This document shows, one piece after another, positions 1 to 4,804 of a stretch of DNA of 5,515 nt. Source of the DNA: Candidatus Methanoperedens sp. (GTDB lineage Archaea > Halobacteriota > Methanosarcinia > Methanosarcinales > Methanoperedenaceae); contig JAJRAP010000120.1 in the NCBI GenBank assembly GCA_028679855.1, positions 1-5,515 on the forward strand, given 5' to 3'. The translations under genes were made by a program, and so were the position numbers. Under the pieces are notes generated by a model, which saw nothing but the letters and a program-made list of their open reading frames with translations, made no database searches and had not been told where the DNA came from. The stretch's first letter is position 1. The number at the start of each line of letters is the position of its first letter.

Positions 1-76
1 CCCATACCACGATACCAGATAATACCATAGCGATTCCTGCAGAAAAACCTGCTACCACACCCTTCTTTGCATTCAT
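1..76 (-). CDS. N-terminal fragment of a small membrane protein (partial)
   Basis: Reading leftwards from an ATG at 76-74, 25 codons run open to the window edge: a short basic start (M-N-A-K-K), then an uninterrupted hydrophobic, glycine/alanine-rich stretch of about 18 residues ending in G-I-V-V-W. This is the pattern of an N-terminal membrane anchor or uncleaved signal segment with positive residues on the cytoplasmic side. A G-rich AGGCGGG (90-84) lies seven bases before the ATG and could act as a weak ribosome-binding site. A TATA-like TTAAATA on the minus strand (120-114) is suitably placed upstream. The gene is divergent from pyrC. The rest is outside the window, so no function can be given. 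The call rests on only 76 bases and could be chance, although the ATG, hydrophobic profile and promoter agree. Confidence 0.5.
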   Translation of the reverse strand, partial: MNAKKGVVAGFSAGIAMVLSGIVVW

Positions 77-112
77 ATCTATTCCCGCCTTATTTATGAC
101 ATTCACACATGA

Positions 113-121
113 GTATTTAAG
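113..121 (-). promoter_or_regulatory. TATA-like element in the pyrC divergent gap
   Basis: The AT-rich core TATTTAA (plus strand, 114-120) reads TTAAATA on the minus strand. It lies about 38-44 bases before the minus-strand ATG at 76. Archaeal transcription starts about 25 bases after the TATA centre, which would give a leader of about 15 bases containing the AGGCGGG motif. The same core can also be read rightwards and could serve pyrC, with a leader of about 25 bases. Assignment is by sequence resemblance only. Confidence 0.4.
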
Positions 122-129
122 ATTAAGCA

Positions 130-137
130 TTATATCT
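130..137 (+). promoter_or_regulatory. Probable TATA box of pyrC
   Basis: TTATATCT ends 30 bases before the pyrC ATG at 168. Transcription about 25 bases downstream of its centre would start near 158-160 and leave a leader of only 8-10 bases. No good Shine-Dalgarno sequence stands before the ATG (GAGTAATTAACC), which fits a very short or near-leaderless transcript. The element at 113-121 is the alternative. Confidence 0.4.
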
Positions 138-167
138 AAGGGTAAGTATCCAATCGAGTAATTAACC

Positions 168-1505
168 ATGCCGGACCTTGTAATAAAGAATGCCAGGATT
201 TTTATAGACAACGCTATCCAGCCAGCCGAGATCGCAATAGATAACGGGAAAATAACAAAAGTGGGGAAAATAATAGACGCGAAAGACGTTGATGGAATGA
301 TCAACGCAAAATACGCGCTTGTTCTGCCCGGGGCTATCGATGTTCACGTTCATTTTCGCGACCCTGGAATGACAAAAAAAGAGGACTGGTACACCGGCTC
401 CTGCGCAGCGGCGGCAGGAGGTGTCACCACAGTGATCGACCATCCAAACACTATTCCTCCGACTATAGACCCCGATTCTTTCAAGAAAAAACAGAAGGAG
501 GCGAAAAAGTCAATAATCGATTACGGGATAAATGCAGGTGTTACGCATAACCTGAAACATCTAAAATCCCTGTGGGAACTTGGTGCAACCGCGTTCGGGG
601 AGATATTCATGGCAGAGTCAACCGGCGCCCTTAACGTGAATGACAGGACGCTGGAAGAGGCACTTGGTATCATAGGAACCCTGGGCGCTGTTGCATGCAT
701 CCATGCTGAAGATGAGGAAACAAGAAAACGGTTCGTCCATATACTGAAAGGGGCTTCGCAGCCCGAATCACACTCAAAGTCGCGGCCCCCACTGTCTGAG
801 AAGATAGCTGTTCAAAAGGCGATAAAAATGGCAGGGAACACAAATCTGCATTTCTGTCATATCAGTGCAGGCGAAAGCCTTGAAACATTAAAAAAGGAAA
901 AAACCAACAATAAAAACATAACCTGCGAGGTAGCGCCTCACCATCTGTTCCTTTCCACAAAGGACTATAAGCGGCTTGGGACACTGGGAAAAATGAATCC
1001 ACCGCTTCGAGATTACCAATCTCAGCAGAGATTGTGGGAAGGATTGAATGACGGCACCATTGATATTATAGCCTCAGACCATGCCCCTCATCTTGAGCAT
1101 GAGAAAATGACAGACATCTGGAGTGCCCCTGCAGGTGTTCCAGGTGTTGAGACCATGATGCCATTAATGCTTTTAGCAGTTAAACGCAACCTTATCACAC
1201 TGAAGCGGCTGCTTGAGGTAACGTGTGTGACCCCTGCAAAACTCATGGGGCTTCCAAAAGGAGTGATTGCAAAGGGATATGATGCAGATCTGGTGATAAC
1301 AGGCGAGCCTCAAGAAATACGCAAGGAAAAAATGCACAGCAAGGCAGGATGGACGCCATATAACGGGATGCAGGGTATTTTCCCGAAAATGACGTTATCA
1401 AGAGGGGAAATAGTTGTCGAAGAGGGAGAAATAACTGCAAAAAGAGGGCGCGGAAAAGTTATTCCAGGTCGTGGATTTGTCAGCAGGAAAGATCAAGAGG
1501 ATTGA
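168..1505 (+). CDS. pyrC: Dihydroorotase
   Basis: Dihydroorotase interconverts N-carbamoyl-L-aspartate and L-dihydroorotate, the third step of de novo pyrimidine synthesis, in the cytoplasm. The 445-residue protein has the cyclic amidohydrolase layout. A short N-terminal beta region leads into LPGAIDVHVHFRDPG with metal-binding H60 and H62. Next come the substrate-side HPNT (92-95), IHAED with H179, HFCHIS with H231, the APHH motif (256-259) and ASDHAPH with D304 as probable metal-binding/catalytic Asp and H308. The C-terminal GYDADLVI (370-377) closes the composite beta domain. HxH-FRDPG and ASDHAPH favour dihydroorotase over hydantoinase or allantoinase. The bridging position usually held by carboxylated Lys in this superfamily appears to be E145 (FGEIFMAES), and the TDDG motif of bacterial class I enzymes is absent. 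Length is normal for the type I/archaeal group. The ATG at 168 gives the family N-terminus. The 3' end overlaps the next gene. Confidence 0.95.
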   Translation: MPDLVIKNARIFIDNAIQPAEIAIDNGKITKVGKIIDAKDVDGMINAKYALVLPGAIDVHVHFRDPGMTKKEDWYTGSCAAAAGGVTTVIDHPNTIPPTIDPDSFKKKQKEAKKSIIDYGINAGVTHNLKHLKSLWELGATAFGEIFMAESTGALNVNDRTLEEALGIIGTLGAVACIHAEDEETRKRFVHILKGASQPESHSKSRPPLSEKIAVQKAIKMAGNTNLHFCHISAGESLETLKKEKTNNKNITCEVAPHHLFLSTKDYKRLGTLGKMNPPLRDYQSQQRLWEGLNDGTIDIIASDHAPHLEHEKMTDIWSAPAGVPGVETMMPLMLLAVKRNLITLKRLLEVTCVTPAKLMGLPKGVIAKGYDADLVITGEPQEIRKEKMHSKAGWTPYNGMQGIFPKMTLSRGEIVVEEGEITAKRGRGKVIPGRGFVSRKDQED

Positions 1506-1686
1506 AAAGGATAAAAAAGTTGGAAAACAGTTCATAGAGCCGTCGCAGGGTGAAGTAAGGGTAATCCAGGAGCATAGCAGGGAACACTCGAACGGGCGCT
1601 CCACGATCCCCCGCCTTCTTGCCAGGGCAGTGGCAAAAGGTGAAATGACACTAGAAGAAGCCGTGGAACAGCATAACGGTTTTTAA
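1471..1686 (+). CDS. Small basic/acidic protein of unknown function overlapping pyrC
   Basis: This 71-codon frame begins inside the end of pyrC with a 35-base overlap in another frame and ends at TAA 1684-1686. I do not recognise the family. The N-terminal half is very lysine-rich (KIKRIEKDKK around residues 7-16) and looks disordered or nucleic-acid-contacting. Residues about 43-68 (STIPRLLARAVAKGEMTLEE onward) look like two short amphipathic helices joined by a KGEMT turn. There are no cysteines and no membrane segment. The start is uncertain: GTG at 1471, or TTG at 1477, which has AGGT (1466-1469) at a better distance of seven bases. No ATG start exists in the frame. The overlap suggests translational coupling to pyrC. 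The gene fills the whole space up to the convergent DUF373 gene, which supports it being real. Confidence 0.6.
   Translation: MDLSAGKIKRIEKDKKVGKQFIEPSQGEVRVIQEHSREHSNGRSTIPRLLARAVAKGEMTLEEAVEQHNGF
1683..1686. other. Convergent genes sharing one TTAA for both stop codons
   Basis: The palindrome TTAA holds the plus-strand TAA (1684-1686) and the minus-strand TAA (1685-1683). The two coding regions overlap by four bases with no spacer, so each mRNA must end inside the other gene. The first T-run for the plus transcript is T5 at 1698-1702. The first for the minus transcript is T6 opposite the A-run at 1513-1518. Confidence 0.8.
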
Positions 1687-2774
1687 TTCCACAAGTCTTT
1701 TTCTGATCTTATTGAGATCCTTGCTCCGATAGCTGCAATTATGATGGCTGCAAGGACGGTCAAAAATATGAACTGCTTTCTGTCATCGATAAGCGGAAAA
1801 ACCTCAAGTGCACCGCTAATTACCAGGATATAAGTGCTGCCACTCCAGAACAGGAGACCGCCAGCAAGGATAAAGAAGGGGTGTGACCACTGTCTTCCGA
1901 TCTTCTCATTGGCAAGTCGCATGTCCACTATTTTACCTGCACTTATCAAAACTCCTGCTATAACATACCACCAGATAGAGGCATTAACATACCCTAGCAG
2001 CAGTATAAGATACCCTACCATGATATCGCGGTTATAATAGTCCCAGAATTCAAGACTTCCCTGCACTGTGCCTATGAGTGAAAGGATTATAGCTGCAAGG
2101 TACATGACAAAAGTGATTTTCCCTCCATGCACCGATTTTATCATCGCACCCTTAAAATCGTTAAAAGCGTCATCAAGACCAGTGCCACGGAATAGAGCGT
2201 ACACACCTATCGCCCCCATGATGACAATGCTACCCACTTCTGGTCTGTTCGCATACAGCGATATGGCATATATCATGAAGGCAAGGCCGATGGGCATGAA
2301 AAAGGTATGCGAGATCTTGGGATCGTCAAAAGCCTGCTTAATTATATAGTATGTGCTTTCCAGGTTTTCGTGCTGCTTAACTATTATTCTGTGGACAGAG
2401 TCGACCTTGATCCTGGACTGGATGATGGGAAGTACTGATTCATCTTCTGCTCCATCAGAAACAAGTATCGTACTTTGTGGCTTTAATTGTTCAAGAATGG
2501 TCTCAAGCTGGTCAGCTATTCTCTTGTCCGCTGCTCTCCCAACTTTCTTGTCCCCTGCGATCGATACGATCTCTACATCTTTTTTTTCTTCTGTTAATTC
2601 GTCAAATAATTTGATACCGCCAAAAATGGTGTTGATATCCGAATCTTCCGGGTCGGAAGAGGCAAGCTTGATCGCAGCATCAATGTTTGCTGTCCTCCCA
2701 ATTATAGGACTTGGAACGCCGGCTTTCTCCCCGAGGTCATTGTCACGATCTATACAGATAATCAATGTCTGCAT
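1683..2774 (-). CDS. DUF373 family archaeal membrane protein
   Basis: The 363-residue product matches the archaeal DUF373 family (COG2237, predicted membrane protein), whose function is unknown. Residues 1-150 form a soluble alpha/beta domain with the motif IICIDRDNDLG (5-15), rich in Asp (D9, D11, D13) and suggestive of metal or nucleotide-phosphate contact. It also has GRTANIDAA (26-34) and a second acidic motif VSDGAEDE (105-112). The C-terminal half has about six or seven membrane segments: 157-175, 181-197, 219-238, 251-262, 265-280, 299-320 and 334-352. The protein is therefore a soluble sensor-like or enzymatic head attached to a membrane bundle. ATG at 2774-2772 is favoured because a strong TATA box lies 23 bases upstream and the family motif begins at residue 5. 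It ends tail to tail with the pyrC-linked small gene. Length is typical and no motif is broken. Substrate and partners cannot be inferred. Confidence 0.88.
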   Translation of the reverse strand: MQTLIICIDRDNDLGEKAGVPSPIIGRTANIDAAIKLASSDPEDSDINTIFGGIKLFDELTEEKKDVEIVSIAGDKKVGRAADKRIADQLETILEQLKPQSTILVSDGAEDESVLPIIQSRIKVDSVHRIIVKQHENLESTYYIIKQAFDDPKISHTFFMPIGLAFMIYAISLYANRPEVGSIVIMGAIGVYALFRGTGLDDAFNDFKGAMIKSVHGGKITFVMYLAAIILSLIGTVQGSLEFWDYYNRDIMVGYLILLLGYVNASIWWYVIAGVLISAGKIVDMRLANEKIGRQWSHPFFILAGGLLFWSGSTYILVISGALEVFPLIDDRKQFIFLTVLAAIIIAAIGARISIRSEKDLWN

Positions 2775-2796
2775 TGTAATCCAATATTGCCATGTT

Positions 2797-2804
2797 TATA
2801 TAAA
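2797..2804 (-). promoter_or_regulatory. Strong TATA box of the DUF373 gene, leaderless spacing
   Basis: The minus strand reads TTTATATA at 2804-2797, an ideal archaeal TATA box. Its centre is about 26 bases from the A of the ATG at 2774, so transcription should begin at or within a base or two of the start codon. No ribosome-binding site is present between (TTGGATTACA only). Both facts predict a leaderless mRNA. Confidence 0.65.
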
Positions 2805-2811
2805 TAACATT

Positions 2812-2831
2812 CGTAGCTATTAGCCGTAGCT
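2812..2831. repeat. Direct repeat CGTAGCT x2 in the divergent gap
   Basis: CGTAGCT occurs at 2812-2818 and 2825-2831, 13 bases start to start, a little over one helical turn. The pair lies just upstream of the DUF373 TATA box on the minus strand and runs into the TTTATATC at 2831-2838 on the plus strand. It could be a tandem operator or activator site. It is short enough that chance is possible. Confidence 0.35.
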
Positions 2832-2838
2832 TTATATC
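2831..2838 (+). promoter_or_regulatory. Possible distal TATA box facing the ACT/UPF0210 operon
   Basis: TTTATATC on the plus strand would start transcription near 2860, leaving a leader of about 60 bases before the ATG at 2923. The palindrome at 2846-2857 falls between this box and the predicted start, where a bound repressor would block initiation. The nearer box at 2880-2886 is the alternative or a second promoter. Confidence 0.35.
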
Positions 2839-2845
2839 CACAGCC

Positions 2846-2857
2846 ACGGCGCGCCGT
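2846..2857. promoter_or_regulatory. Perfect 12-bp palindrome ACGGCGCGCCGT, candidate operator
   Basis: ACGGCGCGCCGT equals its own reverse complement over all 12 bases. It is a sharply GC-rich island in an otherwise AT-rich divergent promoter gap. There is no loop, so a dimeric DNA-binding protein site is more natural than an RNA hairpin. The regulator is unknown. It could act on the ACT/UPF0210 operon, on the DUF373 gene, or on both. Confidence 0.4.
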
Positions 2858-2879
2858 CCCAAGAGCTTGCATTACATAA

Positions 2880-2886
2880 TATTTAA
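2880..2886 (+). promoter_or_regulatory. Proximal TATA box of the ACT/UPF0210 operon
   Basis: TATTTAA in the AT-rich stretch ATAATATTTAAC has its centre about 40 bases before the ATG at 2923. A start about 25 bases downstream (near 2908) gives a leader of about 15 bases that just includes the ribosome-binding site. The spacing is coherent, so this is the favoured promoter. Confidence 0.5.
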
Positions 2887-2912
2887 CTCCCTGCCCGTTA
2901 AAATACGTCAAT

Positions 2913-2918
2913 AGAGGA
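2913..2918 (+). promoter_or_regulatory. Ribosome-binding site of the ACT-domain gene
   Basis: AGAGGA ends four bases before the ATG at 2923. It is the clearest Shine-Dalgarno sequence in the window and fixes that start, in contrast to the SD-poor starts of pyrC and DUF373. Confidence 0.6.
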
Positions 2919-2922
2919 ACAA

Positions 2923-3201
2923 ATGCCCAAAGACCTTGTATTCATAACTGTAATAGGAAAAGACCAGAAAGGAATAATAGCGCACATCTCAAACGCGGTA
3001 TTCAAGCACAATATCAATATCGAAGACCTGAACCAGAAGGTCATGGAGGGGTATTTTGTGATGACCATGCTGGCTGATATGGCGGATTCAAAGGCATCCA
3101 TAGCTGATATTAAAAGAGAGTTCACAGAGATAGAAAAGCAGATGGACCTGCGGATACAGGTCCAGCATGAGAACATCTTCAAGGCGATGCACAGGGTGTA
3201 G
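2923..3201 (+). CDS. ACT domain protein, UPF0237 family
   Basis: The 92-residue product is a single ACT domain of the UPF0237 family, normally about 90 residues, so it is complete. ACT domains are small beta-alpha-beta-beta-alpha-beta modules that dimerise and bind amino acids or other small ligands to regulate enzymes. Strand 1 is LVFITVIGKD (5-14). The loop GKDQKGIIA (12-20) precedes helix 1 (HISNAVFKHN, 21-30) at the usual ligand position. INIEDLNQKV and GYFVMTMLADM (43-53) form the central strands. The C-terminus ends in IQVQHENIFKAMHRV, a tail typical of this family. There is no catalytic domain and no membrane segment. The gene is three bases from the UPF0210 gene. The same pair occurs in bacteria such as streptococci, so the ACT protein is probably the regulatory partner of UPF0210; its ligand is unknown. 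Confidence 0.92.
   Translation: MPKDLVFITVIGKDQKGIIAHISNAVFKHNINIEDLNQKVMEGYFVMTMLADMADSKASIADIKREFTEIEKQMDLRIQVQHENIFKAMHRV
3193..3201 (+). promoter_or_regulatory. Ribosome-binding site for UPF0210 inside the ACT gene end
   Basis: AGGGTGTAGG spans the last codons and the TAG stop of the ACT gene and lies a few bases before the ATG at 3205. GGTG matches the archaeal anti-SD. Ribosomes finishing the ACT gene are well placed to restart, which supports coupled, matched expression of the two products. Confidence 0.45.
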
Positions 3202-3204
3202 GCA

Positions 3205-4560
3205 ATGGAATACTCACTTGATGAGGTCATGGAAACTGTCCGCATGACCCTGTATCACAATTTTGATATCAGGACAGTGACGCTTGGTATCAACCTGAAA
3301 GACTGCATCGATCCTGACATTGAGAGCTTCAAGTCAAATGTGTATGATAAGGTCACAGAATACGGGAAAAGGCTCGTCAATGAAGCGGGGAAAATCGAGG
3401 ACAAATACGGCGTGCCAATAATAAATAAAAGAATTTCAGTGACGCCAGTATCACTGATAGTTGAATCCTGCAAAGAGGATGCGCCTATTGAGATAGCAAA
3501 GACGCTTGACATGGCATCCCGTGATGCTAATATCGATTTCATAGGCGGGTACGGGGCTCTGGTGCAGAAAGGGATGACGCGGTCTGACTCAAGGCTCATA
3601 GACTCTCTACCTGAGATGCTCTCCAGTACTGAACGGGTATGCGCTTTCCTGAACGTCGCCTCGACTTTATCGGGCATGAATATGGATGCAATAATAAAGC
3701 TCGGGAATATCTTAAAAGACATTGCCAGCAGGACAGACAACGGGATCGGATGCACGAAATTTGCTGTATTCTCAAACGCACCCGAGGATAATCCCTTCAT
3801 GGCAGGGGCTTTTCACGGCATTGGAGAGCCGGACTTTTCACTGAATATCGGAATTAGCGGACCAGGTGTTGTGAGAAGTGTCGTAGAGAAGAACAGGGAG
3901 TGCGACCTGACGGGGCTTTCCGAGGTCATAAAACGCACAGCCTTCAAGATCACAAGGGCTGGGGAGTTGATAGGGAGGGAGCTTGCTTTAAAAATGGAAG
4001 TTCCTTTCGGCATCGTGGACATCTCGCTTGCGTCCACCAATAAAGTGGGCGATTCTGTGGCAGGGATAGTTGAAATGATGGGCATCGAACGGATCGGCGC
4101 ACCTGGCAGCACAGCGGCGCTTGCGCTTCTCATTGATGCTGTGAAGAAAGGCGGAGCCATGGCATCAGGGAACGTGGGTGGATTGAGCGGAACGTTCATC
4201 CCGGTGAGTGAGGATTCCGGGATGAACGAAGCAGTAAGATCAGGCGCGCTTTCAATCGAGAAACTCGAGGCGCTGACCGCGGTATGCTCGGTGGGGCTTG
4301 ATATGATAGCCATCCCAGGCGATACGCCTGCTGAGACCATTTCAGCCATCATCGCAGATGAGCTTTCCATAGGTGTGGTGAATGGGAAAACAACAGGCGT
4401 GAGGCTTATTCCTGTGCCGGGCAAGAAAGCGGGAGATTACGTGAATTTCGGGGGGCTTCTGGGCGAGACCTATGTGATGGACATAAGTACGTTCAGTTCG
4501 CGCGACTTCATACTGCGCGGAGGCAGGATGCCTGCCCCGATAACGAGCATGAGGAACTGA
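3205..4560 (+). CDS. UPF0210/DUF711 family protein (PFL/RNR-like fold, function unknown)
   Basis: The 451-residue product matches UPF0210 (DUF711, COG2848) over its full usual length. The family is assigned to the ten-stranded barrel fold shared by pyruvate formate-lyase and ribonucleotide reductase, but no reaction is established. Conserved-looking blocks are GGYGALVQKGMT (114-125), GIGCTKFAVFSNAPEDNPFM (180-199), AFHGIGEPDFSLNIGISGPG (202-221), APGSTAAL (299-306), GNVGGLSGTFIPVSED (322-337), CSVGLDMIAIPGDT (361-374) and GKTTGVRLIPVPGKKAGD (394-411). Six cysteines are present (34, 89, 146, 183, 233, 361). C183 and C361 sit inside the conserved blocks. The C-terminus lacks the RVxGY glycyl-radical loop, and no activating radical-SAM enzyme is in the window, so glycyl-radical chemistry is not supported. 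It is cytoplasmic, with no signal or membrane segment. It is translated in an operon with the ACT protein (three-base gap). The ATG at 3205 has an SD and the family start MEYSLDEV. Confidence 0.92.
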   Translation: MEYSLDEVMETVRMTLYHNFDIRTVTLGINLKDCIDPDIESFKSNVYDKVTEYGKRLVNEAGKIEDKYGVPIINKRISVTPVSLIVESCKEDAPIEIAKTLDMASRDANIDFIGGYGALVQKGMTRSDSRLIDSLPEMLSSTERVCAFLNVASTLSGMNMDAIIKLGNILKDIASRTDNGIGCTKFAVFSNAPEDNPFMAGAFHGIGEPDFSLNIGISGPGVVRSVVEKNRECDLTGLSEVIKRTAFKITRAGELIGRELALKMEVPFGIVDISLASTNKVGDSVAGIVEMMGIERIGAPGSTAALALLIDAVKKGGAMASGNVGGLSGTFIPVSEDSGMNEAVRSGALSIEKLEALTAVCSVGLDMIAIPGDTPAETISAIIADELSIGVVNGKTTGVRLIPVPGKKAGDYVNFGGLLGETYVMDISTFSSRDFILRGGRMPAPITSMRN

Positions 4561-4569
4561 TACAAAGAA

Positions 4570-4587
4570 TATCAGAACACGCTGATA
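4570..4587 (+). other. Short hairpin after the UPF0210 gene
   Basis: TATCAG (4570-4575), loop AACACG, CTGATA (4582-4587) form a perfect six-pair stem ten bases after the stop codon. It is AT-rich and not followed by a T-run, so it is not a classical terminator. It may protect or mark the mRNA 3' end. Confidence 0.3.
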
Positions 4588-4612
4588 AATGGGTAGTGTC
4601 CTATATTTCATG

Positions 4613-4636
4613 ATCTGATGTCTTTATATATCTGAT
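4613..4636. repeat. ATCTGAT direct repeats flanking an orphan TATA box
   Basis: ATCTGAT occurs at 4613-4619 and 4630-4636, 17 bases apart, on either side of TTTATATA (4623-4630). Outside them, CATGAT (4609-4614) and ATCATG (4645-4650) form inverted arms around the same box. Symmetric sites around a TATA element are the usual geometry for archaeal repressors. Each element is short and could be chance. Confidence 0.35.
4623..4630 (+). promoter_or_regulatory. Orphan TATA box in the convergent gap
   Basis: TTTATATA is an ideal archaeal TATA box and is the same octamer as the DUF373 box. It stands between two convergent genes where no promoter is expected. A rightward start would fall near 4650, at or just after an ATG (4648-4650). 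The minus-strand reading TATATAAA would run antisense into the UPF0210 gene. The strand is therefore tentative. Confidence 0.4.
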
Positions 4637-4675
4637 TCTTGAAAATCATGGCTTTACCTCTTGGACTCCGCGACA

Positions 4676-4683
4676 TTTTTTTT
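4676..4683 (+). terminator. T8 tract, probable terminator of the ACT/UPF0210 operon
   Basis: Eight consecutive T lie 116 bases after the UPF0210 stop. Euryarchaeal termination relies on T-tracts, often without a hairpin, and this is the longest run in the gap. It would also cut short any transcript from the orphan TATA box, leaving an RNA of only about 30 bases. Confidence 0.45.
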
Positions 4684-4693
4684 GAATTATATT

Positions 4694-4725
4694 ACTTCGT
4701 ATGACTTAGCCGTAAGTGGCGAAGT
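4694..4725. other. Nested hairpin in the convergent gap
   Basis: An outer stem ACTTCG (4694-4699) pairs with CGAAGT (4720-4725). Inside it, ACTTA (4704-4708) pairs with TAAGT (4713-4717) around a four-base GCCG loop, with a 4/2-base internal loop between the stems. All 11 pairs are Watson-Crick. It can form on either strand. On the minus strand it lies about 80 bases beyond the antiporter stop and could mark that mRNA's 3' end. No T-run follows on that side. Confidence 0.35.
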
Positions 4726-4804
4726 TAAGTATTATTATGCGCGGCAGATAATTGATTACGATATCTCTTTCGAGACCGATTCTGGCGAAATAACGGAACT
4801 TCAT

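Noticed and set aside
1619..1636. TTGCCA-GGGCAG-TGGCAA hairpin considered as a terminator for pyrC
   Set aside because: It lies inside the small coding region, more than 45 bases before its stop, and has no T-run after it.
2353..2823. Plus-strand 156-codon frame opposite DUF373
   Set aside because: It is antisense to the conserved head domain, is Ser/Ile-rich and family-less, and runs through the DUF373 promoter.
3813..4424. Long minus-strand open frame (203 codons) inside the UPF0210 gene
   Set aside because: It is a shadow frame: its Ser/Pro-rich product fits no family, and the plus strand carries a full-length conserved protein.
3205..4560. UPF0210 as a glycyl-radical enzyme
   Set aside because: Despite the fold relationship there is no RVxGY-type C-terminal loop and no activase gene nearby.
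4739..4804. Minus-strand ATG directly after the antiporter stop, open for 21 codons to a double TAATAA
   Set aside because: Too short, no recognisable sequence, and readthrough of the TGA has no supporting signal. The double stop could simply be chance in AT-rich DNA.
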